Assembly (NCBI GenBank): GCA_018820275.1
Contig: JAHJOO010000038.1
Coordinates: 62,001 to 126,000 of the forward strand
Direction of reading: 5' to 3'
Length of the DNA stretch: 64,000 bases
Source of the DNA: Alphaproteobacteria bacterium
GTDB lineage: Bacteria; Pseudomonadota; Alphaproteobacteria; Caulobacterales; Caulobacteraceae
The notes beneath the pieces are model-generated. The model did not search any database. It was not told the DNA's origin and worked only from the letters and a program-made list of their open reading frames with translations. Position numbers and translations under genes: made by a program. The number at the start of each line of letters is the position of its first letter. Position 1 is the first letter of the stretch. Positions 27,421 to 36,800 of the stretch are shown in pieces.

Positions 27421-28722
27421 TCAGCGCCGGTCCTGAAAATGCTTCAGCGCCGCGGCGCCGACGGCGGCGGCGATGGTCGCGATGGCCGCGGCGGCGGCAC
27501 CTTCCTGGGCGTGATCGCGGGCGTAGCCGACGGCGCGGTGCCGCGAGTCGCGCCCGATCAGACGCCCCGACAGCTCGCCGACCCGGTCCCAACCGTCCTG
27601 GGCATGGTCCCTGACGTCGCGCAGACGGTCGCCCGCGCGCAGACGCGACCACAGGCGAGAGGGGCGCACGCGCTCGCGGAGGCGCTCGTAGCGCGTCGGG
27701 CCGCTGCGCTGGTTCAGAAGCAGGGTCGCCAGACCGATCCCCGCCAGCACGGCGACGACGCCGGCCGCCACGCCCGGGTGTTTGCGGATCTCCGCCAGAG
27801 CGCTGAAATTCCTGACCATGGGATAGTGCACCTCTTCCTCCAGACCGTCGTCGGCGGGATCCCAGAGGCCGTCCTCGTAAGGGTGATACTCGCCCCGCTT
27901 GTCGCGCATGAGCATCGGAGCGAACCGGGCGAACAGAGGTTCCGCGATGCCGGGCAGGGCCGAATAGAAGGAGGCGATGATGCGCCCGCCCCCGCCGACC
28001 GTGATCTCGCGGATCGGATGGGTGGCGCACCAGAGAATCGTGTCGGCGACCACCGGCGTCGCATAGACCGGCTGGGGGTTATGTACGGCGTGGCCGGTGA
28101 GGTTGCGGGCGTGCTTGTTATAGGGCGTGTCGATCGCGGCCGGTTTGACGAGGCTGAGCGCCACCGGCGCGTCCTCGCGCATCAGCTCCATGCGCAGGGC
28201 GTTGCTGAATCCCTTCACCGCGTGTTTCGACGCCGAATAGACGCCCTGCACCGGGATGGGGGCGTCGGCCAGGGTCGAGCCGACGTTGACGATGGTGCCG
28301 CCGTCGGGCCGTTCACGCAGGTGCTCCGCCGCGATCAGGGAGCCGTTCACCACGCCCCAGTAGTTGGTCTCGAACAGCCGGCGCTGGTCCTCGAGCGTGA
28401 CCTCGCGGATGGCGCCGAAGATCGAGATGCCCGCGTTGTTCACCCAGGTGTCGAAGCCGCCGAACAGGCGGCGCGCCTTGTCGGCCGCCTCGGCGAGGGC
28501 CCCGTGTTCGGCCACGTCCGCCACCGCATAGCCGACGCGCGCGCCCTTGGCCTGCAGCTCCTCCGTCAGTTTCGCCAGGTCGTTTTCCCCGCGCGCGATC
28601 AGAAACACGCAGGCGCCCGCCGCCGCCGCCTTGCGCGCGGTCGCCAGACCGATGCCCGAGGTGGCACCGGTGATGACGATGGACTGCTCGCTCAGGGGCT
28701 TGAGGACGGGCTTGCGGGCCAT
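27421..28722 (-). CDS. SDR family oxidoreductase with membrane-anchoring C-terminal extension
   Basis: A 433-residue protein. The first about 260 residues are a classical short-chain dehydrogenase: T-G-A-T-S-G-I-G (18-25), N-N-A-G, catalytic Ser in V-N-V-G-S-T and Y-S-A-S-K. The extension of about 150 residues includes a probable helix (G-V-V-A-V-L-A-G-I-G-L-A-T-L-L-L), a basic RD-rich stretch, and a final Ala-rich hydrophobic segment, so the enzyme may be membrane-tethered. ATG at 28722 has AGGAG 6 bases upstream; the frame continues 25 codons more without a better site. Substrate unknown. Confidence 0.85.
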   Translation of the reverse strand: MARKPVLKPLSEQSIVITGATSGIGLATARKAAAAGACVFLIARGENDLAKLTEELQAKGARVGYAVADVAEHGALAEAADKARRLFGGFDTWVNNAGISIFGAIREVTLEDQRRLFETNYWGVVNGSLIAAEHLRERPDGGTIVNVGSTLADAPIPVQGVYSASKHAVKGFSNALRMELMREDAPVALSLVKPAAIDTPYNKHARNLTGHAVHNPQPVYATPVVADTILWCATHPIREITVGGGGRIIASFYSALPGIAEPLFARFAPMLMRDKRGEYHPYEDGLWDPADDGLEEEVHYPMVRNFSALAEIRKHPGVAAGVVAVLAGIGLATLLLNQRSGPTRYERLRERVRPSRLWSRLRAGDRLRDVRDHAQDGWDRVGELSGRLIGRDSRHRAVGYARDHAQEGAAAAAIATIAAAVGAAALKHFQDRR

Positions 28723-28804
28723 GCGGCGCTCCTGGTTTCGGGGGATGTTCTCGAGAACGGGCGGCCGGCCGTCGCGTTCCCAGCTTGGCCGTAGCATCCG
28801 GGCT

Positions 28805-28833
28805 TGGATTGCGCCAAGCGCACGCCTATCTGG
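28805..28833 (+). promoter_or_regulatory. candidate promoter of hslO
   Basis: TTGGAT (28805-28810), a 17-bp spacer and TATCTG (28828-28833) lie just upstream of hslO. An inverted repeat GCTTGG/CCAAGC (28803-28820) overlaps the -35 region and could be an operator; no regulator is known. Confidence 0.4.
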
Positions 28834-28864
28834 CCCCTTTCCCGATCGCTCGCCGGAGACCGAC

Positions 28865-29770
28865 TTGACCGACGCCGCCCCGCCCCTCGACGACCTGGCC
28901 GCCGCCTTCCAGATCGAGGGCTGGCCGGTGCGCGGGCGGATCGTGCGCCTGGGCGCGGCGATCCACGAGGTCCTGTCGGCGCACGACTATCCCGAGGCCG
29001 TGGCTGCCCTGCTGGGCGAGGCCTGCGTGCTGGCCGCGCTGGTCGGCTCCAGCCTGAAGTTCGACGGCCGGCTGCTGGTGCAGGCGCAGGGCGACGGGCC
29101 GGTACGCTACCTCGTCGCCGACTACGGCACCGACGGCACGCTGCGGGGCTTCTGCCGGTTCGACCCGGAGGAGGTGGCGGCGGCGTCGCAGGGCTTCGCC
29201 CGACCGGGGGCCCAGACCCTGCTGGGCAAGGGCGTGCTGATCATGACGCTGGATCGCGGCCCGGACTTCGAGCGCACCCAGGGCATCACGCCGATCGAGG
29301 GCGAGAGCCTGAGCCTGTGCGCCGAGCATTTCTTCGAACAGTCCGAGCAGGTGCCGACCAAGGTGCGGCTGGCGATCGGCTCGGTCGACGCCGGCGAGGG
29401 GCCGCGCTGGCGCGCCGGGGGGGCCCTGATCCAGGTGATCGCGGCCGACGACGCCCGGGGCGACACCGCCGAGGTGTGGGAGCGCAGCCGCGCCCTGTTC
29501 GCCACCCTGGCCGACGACGAACTGCTGGACCCCACGATCACGCCGGAGGTCCTGCTGTTCCGCCTGTTCCATGAGGACGGGGTGCGGCTGGAGGGCCCCC
29601 GGGCCCTGCGCGCCCAGTGCCGCTGCTCCCAGGACCGGATCGAGGCCATGCTGGCCAGCTTCAGCCCCGCCGAACGCGCCGACATGGTCGAGGACGACGG
29701 CCGGATCCACGTGAAGTGCGAGTATTGCGGCCGGAACTATGAGCTGGACGCGGAGGCTCAGCCCGCCTGA
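28865..29770 (+). CDS. hslO: redox-regulated chaperone Hsp33
   Basis: Hsp33 is a cytoplasmic holdase turned on by oxidation. At 301 residues it matches the family. It shows F-Q-I-E-G-W-P-V-R-G-R, Q-A-Q-G-D-G-P-V-R-Y-L-V-A-D-Y, a linker region, and the zinc/redox centre C-R-C ... C-E-Y-C near the C-terminus (spacing CxC then CxxC). The start is TTG at 28865: GGAG lies 6 bases upstream, and no ATG or GTG fits the N-terminus. The last 13 bases overlap the convergent hypothetical gene. Confidence 0.92.
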   Translation: MTDAAPPLDDLAAAFQIEGWPVRGRIVRLGAAIHEVLSAHDYPEAVAALLGEACVLAALVGSSLKFDGRLLVQAQGDGPVRYLVADYGTDGTLRGFCRFDPEEVAAASQGFARPGAQTLLGKGVLIMTLDRGPDFERTQGITPIEGESLSLCAEHFFEQSEQVPTKVRLAIGSVDAGEGPRWRAGGALIQVIAADDARGDTAEVWERSRALFATLADDELLDPTITPEVLLFRLFHEDGVRLEGPRALRAQCRCSQDRIEAMLASFSPAERADMVEDDGRIHVKCEYCGRNYELDAEAQPA

Positions 29771-30138
29771 GCGGTCCGGGTGACGGCGATGCTCGCGCCG
29801 TCGCCTCGTCGGTCCATGCGGAACGTCCCCGACCAGTCGCCGATGATGGTCCAGGTCCCGACGACGGACTGGCCGTCGGGCGACAGCTCGCCGACGTATT
29901 CGATGGTCCTCCGCCCCCCGTCCGGCAATTTGGTGAAGGCAACGGAGGTTCCGGTGCGCTGACCCTCGATCTCGGCTTCCAGCGTGCGGCCCGGATGCCA
30001 GGAGTCCGGCTCGGCGGTCAGGCCGGAGACATGACCATTCACCTCTTCCAGAGTCGCGGTGAAGGCGGTCGGCGGCAGGGCGTCCCCGGCGTAGAAATAG
30101 GCACCGGCCCAGCGCCCGGTCAGGTCGGGACCGCTCAC
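29758..30138 (-). CDS. hypothetical protein
   Basis: I do not recognise a family. The 126-residue protein is soluble, without signal peptide, and mostly beta-strand: G-R-W-A-G-A-Y-F-Y at the start, alternating strand patterns, and V-G-T-W-T-I-I-G-D-W-S-G-T-F-R-M near the end, suggesting a small beta-barrel or lipocalin-like fold. It follows phoB by 19 bp on the same strand and may be transcribed with the phosphate operon. It overlaps the end of hslO. Confidence 0.65.
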   Translation of the reverse strand: MSGPDLTGRWAGAYFYAGDALPPTAFTATLEEVNGHVSGLTAEPDSWHPGRTLEAEIEGQRTGTSVAFTKLPDGGRRTIEYVGELSPDGQSVVGTWTIIGDWSGTFRMDRRGDGASIAVTRTAQAG

Positions 30139-30157
30139 CGGCTGGTACCCGTCGGGC

Positions 30158-30847
30158 TCAGGCCCCCAGATCCAGCGAATAGCCGGCGGAGCGCACCGTA
30201 CGGATCGGGTTGACGGTGCCGTCGATGTTCAACGCCTTGCGCAGGCGGCCGACGTGGACGTCGACGGTGCGGGCCTCGACGTAGACGTCCGAGCCCCAGA
30301 CGGCGTCCAGCAGCTGTTCGCGGCTGAAGACGCGGCCGGGGTGCTGCATGAAGTGGTCCAGCAGGCGGAACTCGGTCGGGCCGAGGTGGACCTCCGACCC
30401 CGCGCGGCGGACGCGGTGGGCGACGCGGTCGATGACGATGTCGCCGTGATTGATGCGGTCGTCGGCCAGGCCCGGGCGAATGCGGCGCAGAACGGCGCGG
30501 ATGCGGGCGATCAGCTCCGTCATCGAGAAGGGCTTGGTCAGATAGTCGTCGGCGCCGGTGTCCAGACCGCGCACCCGGTCGGTCTCTTCGCCCCGGGCGG
30601 TCAGCATGATGATGGGCAGGTTGCGCGTCTCGGCCTTGCCGCGGATCCGGCGGCAGACCTCGATGCCGGACACCTTGGGCAGCATCCAGTCCAGCAGGAC
30701 GAGATCGGGCAGACGCTCGTCGATCTGGACCAGGCCTTCCTCGCCGTCGCCGGCGACAACGACGCGATAGCCTTCCTTTTCCAGATTGTACTGAAGCAGG
30801 GTGGCGAGGGCGTCCTCGTCTTCCATCACCAGAACGTAGGGCTGCAC
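30158..30847 (-). CDS. phoB: phosphate regulon response regulator PhoB
   Basis: The 229-residue OmpR-family regulator. The receiver has the acidic pair E-D-E-D, phosphoacceptor Asp53 in L-L-D-W-M-L-P, and the T-K-P-F Lys. The C-terminal winged helix has R-E-Q-L-L-D-A-V-W-G and E-A-R-T-V-D-V-H-V-G-R-L-R-K-A-L. It activates genes at Pho boxes when phosphate is low. GTG at 30847 is taken as the start because GGAG stands 6 bases upstream. It is the fifth gene of the pstCAB-phoU-phoB run. Confidence 0.95.
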   Translation of the reverse strand: MQPYVLVMEDEDALATLLQYNLEKEGYRVVVAGDGEEGLVQIDERLPDLVLLDWMLPKVSGIEVCRRIRGKAETRNLPIIMLTARGEETDRVRGLDTGADDYLTKPFSMTELIARIRAVLRRIRPGLADDRINHGDIVIDRVAHRVRRAGSEVHLGPTEFRLLDHFMQHPGRVFSREQLLDAVWGSDVYVEARTVDVHVGRLRKALNIDGTVNPIRTVRSAGYSLDLGA

Positions 30848-30882
30848 TTCAGTCTCCAGGCTGGTCGGTCAGTCGCGGCGGG

Positions 30883-31599
30883 TCAGGCGCCGGCCTTGAA
30901 TTCGGGTTCGGCCGGCAGGGCGCTGAGGCGAGGCCGCTCGCCGTACATGTCCCCGCCGGTGATCTCGTAGTGGATGGTCTCGGCGATGTTGGTCGCGTGA
31001 TCGCCGATGCGTTCGAGGTTCTTGGCCATGAACAGCAGGTGGGTGCCGGCCGAGATCGTCCGCGGGTCGCCCATCATGTAGGTGAGCAGTTCGCGGAACA
31101 GGCTGTTGTAATGCTCGTCGACCTCGTCGTCGGTGCTCCACACCGAGACGGCGCGGTCCAGCTCGGAGGCAGTGTAGGCGTCCATCACGTCGCGCAGGCG
31201 GCCGGACACCAGCCGGCCCATCCGCTCGATCGAGCGGGTCAGGGGCACCATGGGCTCGCCCTCGGCCAGAATCAGGCCGCGCTTGGCGATGTTGCGGGCC
31301 AGGTCGCCGGTCCGTTCCAGATCCACCGCCAGCTTCATGGCCGCCAGGGTCTTGCGCAGGTCCGAGGCAACCGGCTGGCGCAGGGCGATCAGACGGATGG
31401 CCTTCTTCTCGATGTCGTGGTGCAGCGCGTCCAGCTTGTGGTCGCGTTCCACCACAGCCCGGGCCAGGGCAATGTCCCGCCGGGCGACGGAGTCTACGGC
31501 GTCGGCGACCTGGGCTTCGGCCAGCCCCCCCATGCGGGCGACCTCGGCCGTGAGCTGGTTGAGCTCTTCCCCATAGGACTTGACGGTGTGTTGGTTCAT
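30883..31599 (-). CDS. phoU: phosphate-specific transport accessory protein PhoU
   Basis: PhoU links the Pst transporter to PhoR and holds down signalling when phosphate is plentiful. The 238-residue protein has two repeats of a three-helix bundle. Metal-binding E/DxxxD motifs appear as in the family (for example D-L-E-R-T-G-D-L-A-R-N-I-A and N-L-E-R-I-G-D-H-A-T-N-I-A). A duplicated arrangement and normal length indicate an intact gene. It sits 14 bp after pstB. Confidence 0.95.
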   Translation of the reverse strand: MNQHTVKSYGEELNQLTAEVARMGGLAEAQVADAVDSVARRDIALARAVVERDHKLDALHHDIEKKAIRLIALRQPVASDLRKTLAAMKLAVDLERTGDLARNIAKRGLILAEGEPMVPLTRSIERMGRLVSGRLRDVMDAYTASELDRAVSVWSTDDEVDEHYNSLFRELLTYMMGDPRTISAGTHLLFMAKNLERIGDHATNIAETIHYEITGGDMYGERPRLSALPAEPEFKAGA

Positions 31600-31612
31600 T
31601 CGGGAGGTGATC

Positions 31613-32569
31613 TCAGCCGAAGCGGCCGGTGATGTAGTCGAGCGTGCGCCGTTCGCGCGGGTTTGTGAAGATTTCCTCCGTGGGCCCCGTTTCGACGAGA
31701 CGGCCCATGTGGAAGAAGGACGTGCGCTGCGACACCCGGGCGGCCTGGGCCATCGAGTGGGTGACGATGACGATGCAGTACTGCTCGCGCAGTTCGTCGA
31801 TCAGTTCCTCGATCTTGGCGGTGGCGATGGGGTCCAGCGCCGAGCAGGGCTCGTCCATCAGGATCACCTCGGGCTCCACCGCGATGGCGCGGGCGATGAC
31901 CAGACGCTGCTGCTGGCCGCCCGACAGGCCGGTGCCCGGCGAGTGCAGGCGGTCGGCCACCTCTTCCCACAGGCCGGCGCGCTTCAGCGAGCGCTCGACC
32001 ACGCCGTCCAGGTCGGTCTTCGACGTCGTCAGGCCGTGGATGCGCGGGCCGTAGGCGACGTTCTCATAGATCGACTTGGGGAAGGGGTTCGGCTTCTGGA
32101 ACACCATGCCGACCTGGGCGCGCAGCAGCACGGGGTCGACGGACTTCGAGTTCACGTCCTGGCCGTCCATCTCGATGGTGCCGGTGACGCGGGCCGAGGG
32201 GATGGTGTCGTTCATGCGGTTGAGGCACCGCAGGAAGGTGGACTTGCCGCAACCCGACGGGCCGATGAAGGCGGTGACGGTCTTGTCGGGGATGTCGACT
32301 GAGACGTCGTGCAGCGCCTGCTTGTCGCCGTAGGAGACGGAGACGTCGCGGGCGCGGATCTTGATCGGACCCAGCGGCTCGGCCGGCCGGGGAGAAACGG
32401 CGGCCCCGACGGTGGCGTCGGCGGGGGCCGGTGCCACCGCGTCCGAGGCGGGGGCCTCGGGCGGGTGACCGGCTTCGGCAGCCGGAAGGACCTGGCCGCC
32501 CATGCGGGGCATGTCGGTCGGGTCGCCCGAACCCCGGTCGTCGTGCGAGCGGAAGATGTTGAACTTCAT
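31613..32569 (-). CDS. pstB: phosphate ABC transporter ATP-binding protein PstB
   Basis: The 318-residue ATPase energises phosphate uptake by PstC/PstA. Motifs are G-P-S-G-C-G-K-S-T (about 103-111), the Q-loop V-F-Q-K-P-N-P-F, signature L-S-G-G-Q-Q-Q-R, and [13 protein letters not shown]. An unusually long N-terminal segment (about 68 residues, Pro/Ala-rich) precedes the ABC domain, longer than typical PstB. Start: ATG at 32569 (MKFNIF) or an in-frame GTG at 32581; neither has a strong ribosome site. Confidence 0.94.
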   Translation of the reverse strand: MKFNIFRSHDDRGSGDPTDMPRMGGQVLPAAEAGHPPEAPASDAVAPAPADATVGAAVSPRPAEPLGPIKIRARDVSVSYGDKQALHDVSVDIPDKTVTAFIGPSGCGKSTFLRCLNRMNDTIPSARVTGTIEMDGQDVNSKSVDPVLLRAQVGMVFQKPNPFPKSIYENVAYGPRIHGLTTSKTDLDGVVERSLKRAGLWEEVADRLHSPGTGLSGGQQQRLVIARAIAVEPEVILMDEPCSALDPIATAKIEELIDELREQYCIVIVTHSMAQAARVSQRTSFFHMGRLVETGPTEEIFTNPRERRTLDYITGRFG

Positions 32570-32574
32570 AGGAC

Positions 32575-33864
32575 TTACCACCGACGTTCGAAGCGGCGCC
32601 GCAGGACGATCGCGGCGGCGTTCATGACGATCATGAGGGCCAGGAGAACCATGATCGCCGCGGCGGTGCGCTCATGGAACGCGCGCTCGGAGGCGTTCTC
32701 CCAGATGTAGATGAGCGACGGCAGGGCGCCGGTCGGCTCGGCGATCGAGGTCGCCACGCCCGGCACGAAACTGACCATGCCGATCAGCAGCAGGGGCGCG
32801 GTCTCGCCCAGCGCATGGGCCATGGAGATGATGGCACCGGTCATGACGCCCGGCATGGCCAGCGGCAGGACGTGCTGGAACACGGTCTGGGTCTTCGACG
32901 CGCCCAAGGCCAGCGCCGCCTCGCGGATCGAGGGCGGGACCGCCTTCAGCGACGAGCGGGTGGCGATGATCACGGTCGGCAGCGCCATCAGCGCCAGCAC
33001 CAGACCACCGACCAGGGGCGAGGACCGCGGCAGGTGCATCCAGTTGATGAACAGCGCCAGGCCGAGCAGGCCGTAGACGATCGACGGCACGGCCGCGAGG
33101 TTGTTGATGTTGACCTCGATGAAGGCGCTGATCCGGTTGCGCGGCGCGAACTCCTCCAGCCAGATCGCGGCGGCCACCCCGATGGGGATCGCCAGCAGGG
33201 CGGTGACCAGCAGCATCAGGGCCGAGCCCACCACGGCACCCAGAACGCCCGCCAGCTCCGGCTCGGTGGAATCCCCCGATGTGAACATCCGGCTGTTGAA
33301 GCGGCGCTCCACGAAGCCGTCGTCCTGAAGCCGGTCCAGCCAACCGATCTGGCGGTCGGTGACGCGGCGCTGCTCTTCGGGCAGATCGCGCTCGATCTCG
33401 CCCTTGAACAACAGGTCGGCGTCGTCGGAGAGCGGGGCGGTGACCGTGACGGTCTTGCCGATCAGCGACGGATCCTCACGCACCATGTCGGCGGCGACGA
33501 ATTTGAGCTCCGACGAGAAGATCTGGCGCATCTCGGTCGAGGCGCGGCCCGCCGGGTCGTCGGTGACGCCCAGGCGCGCCAGCTGCTGCTCGGCGACCAT
33601 CTGCGGGAAGTTGGTCCCCTGCGGATAGGCCGGATCGATGCGGGCGGGGTCCATATAGACCGGGATCGCCACCTCGTGCGCCCAGAAGGCGGTGTTGCCC
33701 TGGGTCCAGATGCGGCCCAGCAGCAGCGCGAGGAAGCCGATGGCCACGGCGATGGCCAGCAGGCCATACAGCTGGAAGCGCCGCTCGCGGGCGTAGCGCC
33801 GGCGCAGGCCCTTCTGCAGGCGGGCCGCGCGGTCCGCGGTGGAGGGGGCGATCGCGTCAGTCAT
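32575..33864 (-). CDS. pstA: phosphate ABC transporter permease PstA
   Basis: The 429-residue permease is longer than E. coli PstA because of an N-terminal helix plus a long periplasmic-type domain (about 60-190) before the membrane core. The core has the permease motif [15 protein letters not shown], which contacts PstB. The ATG at 33864 overlaps the pstC stop by 8 bases, indicating coupling; the frame upstream lies in pstC. Confidence 0.93.
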   Translation of the reverse strand: MTDAIAPSTADRAARLQKGLRRRYARERRFQLYGLLAIAVAIGFLALLLGRIWTQGNTAFWAHEVAIPVYMDPARIDPAYPQGTNFPQMVAEQQLARLGVTDDPAGRASTEMRQIFSSELKFVAADMVREDPSLIGKTVTVTAPLSDDADLLFKGEIERDLPEEQRRVTDRQIGWLDRLQDDGFVERRFNSRMFTSGDSTEPELAGVLGAVVGSALMLLVTALLAIPIGVAAAIWLEEFAPRNRISAFIEVNINNLAAVPSIVYGLLGLALFINWMHLPRSSPLVGGLVLALMALPTVIIATRSSLKAVPPSIREAALALGASKTQTVFQHVLPLAMPGVMTGAIISMAHALGETAPLLLIGMVSFVPGVATSIAEPTGALPSLIYIWENASERAFHERTAAAIMVLLALMIVMNAAAIVLRRRFERRW

Positions 33865-35287
33865 ACTGCTGCCGGTAGGTCTGGACGATGCGCTGGGCCA
33901 CAATATTCAGCAGCAGGGTGGCGAGGAACAGGGTCAGCCCGAGGCCGAAGGCGGACAGGGTCTTGGCGCTGTCGAACTCCTGGTCGCCGGTCAGCAGAGT
34001 GACGATCTGGACCGTGACGGTGGTGACGGTGTCCAGAGGGTTCAGGGTCAGGCGGGCGGCCAGGCCGGCGGCCATGGTGACGATCATGGTCTCGCCCACC
34101 GCCCGCGACACGGCCAGCAGCAGGGCCCCCGCGACGCCCGGCAGGGCCGCCGGCATCAGGACGCGCCCGACGGTCTCGGACTTGGTGGCCCCCATGGCGT
34201 AGGAGCCGTCGCGCAGCGACTGGGGCACGGCGTTGATGATGTCGTCGGACAGGGAGCTGACGAAGGGGATCAGCATGATCCCCATGACGCCGCCGGCGAC
34301 GAGGGCCATCTGGTTCTGGACCAGCATGAGATACTGGCCCAGCCCGTCCAGCGGACCGCCGATCAGCTGGGCACCGATGCCGTTGAAGAAGGCCCGGAAG
34401 GCCGGCCCCACGGTCAGGGCGGCGAAAAAGCCGTAGACCACCGTGGGCACGCCGGCGAGAATCTCCAGCACCGGCTTGACGATCGCGCGGGTGGCCGGAC
34501 CGGCGTACTCCGACAGGTAGATGGCCGACATCAGCCCGACCGGCGCGGCCACGGTCATGGCGATCAGCATGATCAGGAAGGTGCCGGCGAACAGCGGCAG
34601 GGCCCCGAAGGCGCCGGTGGAGCCGACCTGGTCGGCGCGGATCGCGGTCTGGGGCGACCACTGAGTGCCCAGCAGGAACTCCTGGATCGGCACGCGTTCG
34701 AAGAAGCGCGTGGCGTCGATCAGCAGGGAGGCGACGATGCCGACGGTGGTCAGGACCGCCACCGCGGCGCAGGCCAGAAGCACGCCCACGACCCAGCCCT
34801 CGACCCGGTTGCGCGCGCGCAGGTCCGGCTGGATCCGGCTGAAGGCCAGGAGCCCGCCGAGAGCACCCGCCAGCAGGGCGATGGCCAGGGCGCCGAGGAG
34901 CCGGATCTGGTCCATGCGGGCGGCCCGCACGGCCTGGGCCGCGAGGTCGGCGTTCAGGGGCGCTTCCCACGCCTGAAGCGGCGTCTCGCCTTCGGCGACC
35001 CGGGCGACGTCGGCGTAGAAGGCGTCGCGGCGGATGTCGTCCAGCGCGGCGACGGTCGCGGGCTGGCCGGACTCCAGCAGGCTGCGTTCGACCTGGGTGC
35101 CGAAGATCGCCGCCGCGAGCAACACCACCAGAACCGGCGCGGCGACCCAGATAGCGGCGTAGGCCCCGTGCTGGCCGGGGCGCGAGTGCGGGCGCAGGCC
35201 CGCGAACCGGCGCTGGGCGACGGCGCGGCCGGCCCCGTAGGCCAGCGCGGCGAAAACGATCGGCAGGAGGAAGAGAAGCGCGCTCAT
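33857..35287 (-). CDS. pstC: phosphate ABC transporter permease PstC
   Basis: The 476-residue permease also carries an N-terminal extension (two hydrophobic segments and a loop) before the six-helix core. Core signs include S-A-I-Y-L-S-E-Y, E-I-L-A-G-V-P-T-V-V-Y-G and the coupling-loop motif G-S-Y-A-M-G-A-T-K-S-E-T. It is the first gene after the Pho box at 35382-35399. No phosphate-binding protein gene (pstS) is next to it, so the binding protein must be encoded elsewhere. Confidence 0.93.
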   Translation of the reverse strand: MSALLFLLPIVFAALAYGAGRAVAQRRFAGLRPHSRPGQHGAYAAIWVAAPVLVVLLAAAIFGTQVERSLLESGQPATVAALDDIRRDAFYADVARVAEGETPLQAWEAPLNADLAAQAVRAARMDQIRLLGALAIALLAGALGGLLAFSRIQPDLRARNRVEGWVVGVLLACAAVAVLTTVGIVASLLIDATRFFERVPIQEFLLGTQWSPQTAIRADQVGSTGAFGALPLFAGTFLIMLIAMTVAAPVGLMSAIYLSEYAGPATRAIVKPVLEILAGVPTVVYGFFAALTVGPAFRAFFNGIGAQLIGGPLDGLGQYLMLVQNQMALVAGGVMGIMLIPFVSSLSDDIINAVPQSLRDGSYAMGATKSETVGRVLMPAALPGVAGALLLAVSRAVGETMIVTMAAGLAARLTLNPLDTVTTVTVQIVTLLTGDQEFDSAKTLSAFGLGLTLFLATLLLNIVAQRIVQTYRQQYD

Positions 35288-35381
35288 CGGGTCCGGCGAA
35301 AAGGAATCAGACCGCGCCGGAGAGGCCGATCTGTCCGGCCGGGAAACTGCCCGTGATGGGTAAGCGGATTACGACTGTGGC

Positions 35382-35399
35382 GTGACAGTTCCGTTACAG
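35382..35399 (-). promoter_or_regulatory. Pho box for the pst operon
   Basis: On the minus strand the sequence is CTGTAAC-GGAA-CTGTCAC, two 7-bp direct repeats with a 4-bp spacer, matching the PhoB-box architecture. A -10-like TAATCC (35366-35371) lies 10 bases downstream, as in PhoB-dependent promoters. It overlaps the last codons and stop of phoR (stop at 35394-35396), about 95 bp upstream of pstC. Confidence 0.8.
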
Positions 35400-36800
35400 C
35401 GTGGGGGGCCGCTCGCTCGCCGGCCTACGGTCGTCCGAGAGGGGGAAAAATGCCGTGAACACAGTACCTTGACCGGGCGCACTCTCGACCGAGAGGCCGC
35501 CCCTGTGGCGGTTGACGATATGTTTGACGATCGCCAGGCCGAGGCCGGTGCCGGGGCGGTCCCCCCCGCTCTTCTGCCCCTCGACCCGATAGAAGCGTTC
35601 GGTCAGGCGCGGAAGGTGCTCCCGCTCCATCCCCGGGCCGTGATCCCGGACGACCACGGCGGCGTGGCGGGACGCGCCGTCCCGGTCGGGCGTCAACAGC
35701 GGAAGTCGGGCCGACGCGCCCATCCGCGCGGCGCCCGCCTCGTCGACGGTGAGACCCGCCATGACCTCGATCTCGACCCGCCCGCCGCGGGGAGAATATT
35801 TGACGGCGTTGTCGATCAGGTTCTGGATCACCTGGACGATTTCGTCCCGGTCGCCGCGGATCGAGGCCGCGGGCACGCCGCCGACGACGACCTCGACGGC
35901 CTTCTCCTCGGTCAGCACGCTGAGGGCGTCGACGACGTCGGTGACCGCGCGCGCGAGGTCGACGCGACCGGACGGCGGAATGTGCTCGTTCAGCTCGATC
36001 CGGCTCAGCGACAGCAGGTCGGCGACCAGGCGACCCATGCGATCCGCCTGCGCGCTCATGATGTCGAGGAAGCGGTCGCGCGCCTTGGGGTCGTCCCGCG
36101 CGTGACCCTTGAGCGTCTCGATGAAGCCGGAGAGGGACGCCAGCGGCGTGCGCAACTCGTGGCTGGCATTGGCCAGAAAGTCGACGCGCATCAGCTCCAT
36201 GCGCCGCACGTCGGTGTCGTCCCGCAAAACCAGGACGGCGAGGGGCCGGTCCTCGCCGCAGGACAGGGGACGGGCATGGGCCTGCCAGTGGCGGTCGCGC
36301 ACGCCGGCCCAGTCCACCGTGCGTTCGACGCCGCCGAACAGGGCTTCGTCCACCGCCTCCAGCACCAGCGGGTCCCGCAGCACCGAGACCAGGATGGCGC
36401 CGTCGCTCTGGATGCGCAGCAGATCGCGCGCCGCCCGGTTGGCCAGCACCACGCGGCGGCCCGCGATGTCGTCCGGCTCGCCGCCGCTGACGACGAGGAC
36501 GGCGTCGGTCAGCGCCTCGAAGGCGGCGTCGAGGAGGCCGGGATCCGCGGCCGCGGGCGCCGGGGCGTCGGGGGCCGTCGCGACGGACGCCGCCGCCGCC
36601 GAGGCCTCCTTCGGCCGGCTGACCATCCAGGTCGCGACGATCACCGCGACCACCCCGCCCAGCAGAACGGGCGCGTGGTGGGGATGGAGAGCCGCCACCG
36701 CCAGAAGGACCGCCGACGCCACCCCGCCGCTGGCCCCCGCCGTCCAGAGACGCGACGTCGCGGTCGGCGCGATCGGGGACGGATTGGAGGCGTCGGGCAT
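35394..36800 (-). CDS. phoR: phosphate regulon sensor kinase PhoR
   Basis: A 468-residue membrane histidine kinase. Two hydrophobic segments lie at the N-terminus (about 22-58), followed by a PAS-like region (about 90-195), an HisKA domain with His214 in F-L-A-N-A-S-H-E-L-R-T-P-L, and an ATPase domain with N-box (N-L-I-D-N-A-V-K-Y-S), D-H-G-P-G-M and G-T-G-L-G-L-A-I-V. It phosphorylates PhoB. It precedes pstC by about 105 bp on the same strand, with the Pho box between; its own promoter probably lies in the divergent 36800-36930 gap. Confidence 0.93.
   Translation of the reverse strand: MPDASNPSPIAPTATSRLWTAGASGGVASAVLLAVAALHPHHAPVLLGGVVAVIVATWMVSRPKEASAAAASVATAPDAPAPAAADPGLLDAAFEALTDAVLVVSGGEPDDIAGRRVVLANRAARDLLRIQSDGAILVSVLRDPLVLEAVDEALFGGVERTVDWAGVRDRHWQAHARPLSCGEDRPLAVLVLRDDTDVRRMELMRVDFLANASHELRTPLASLSGFIETLKGHARDDPKARDRFLDIMSAQADRMGRLVADLLSLSRIELNEHIPPSGRVDLARAVTDVVDALSVLTEEKAVEVVVGGVPAASIRGDRDEIVQVIQNLIDNAVKYSPRGGRVEIEVMAGLTVDEAGAARMGASARLPLLTPDRDGASRHAAVVVRDHGPGMEREHLPRLTERFYRVEGQKSGGDRPGTGLGLAIVKHIVNRHRGGLSVESAPGQGTVFTAFFPLSDDRRPASERPPTL

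Noticed and set aside
26092-28794. 900-codon plus-strand ORF
   Set aside because: It runs antisense to the SerB/SerA fusion and SDR genes, which have clear motifs; composition is shadow-like.
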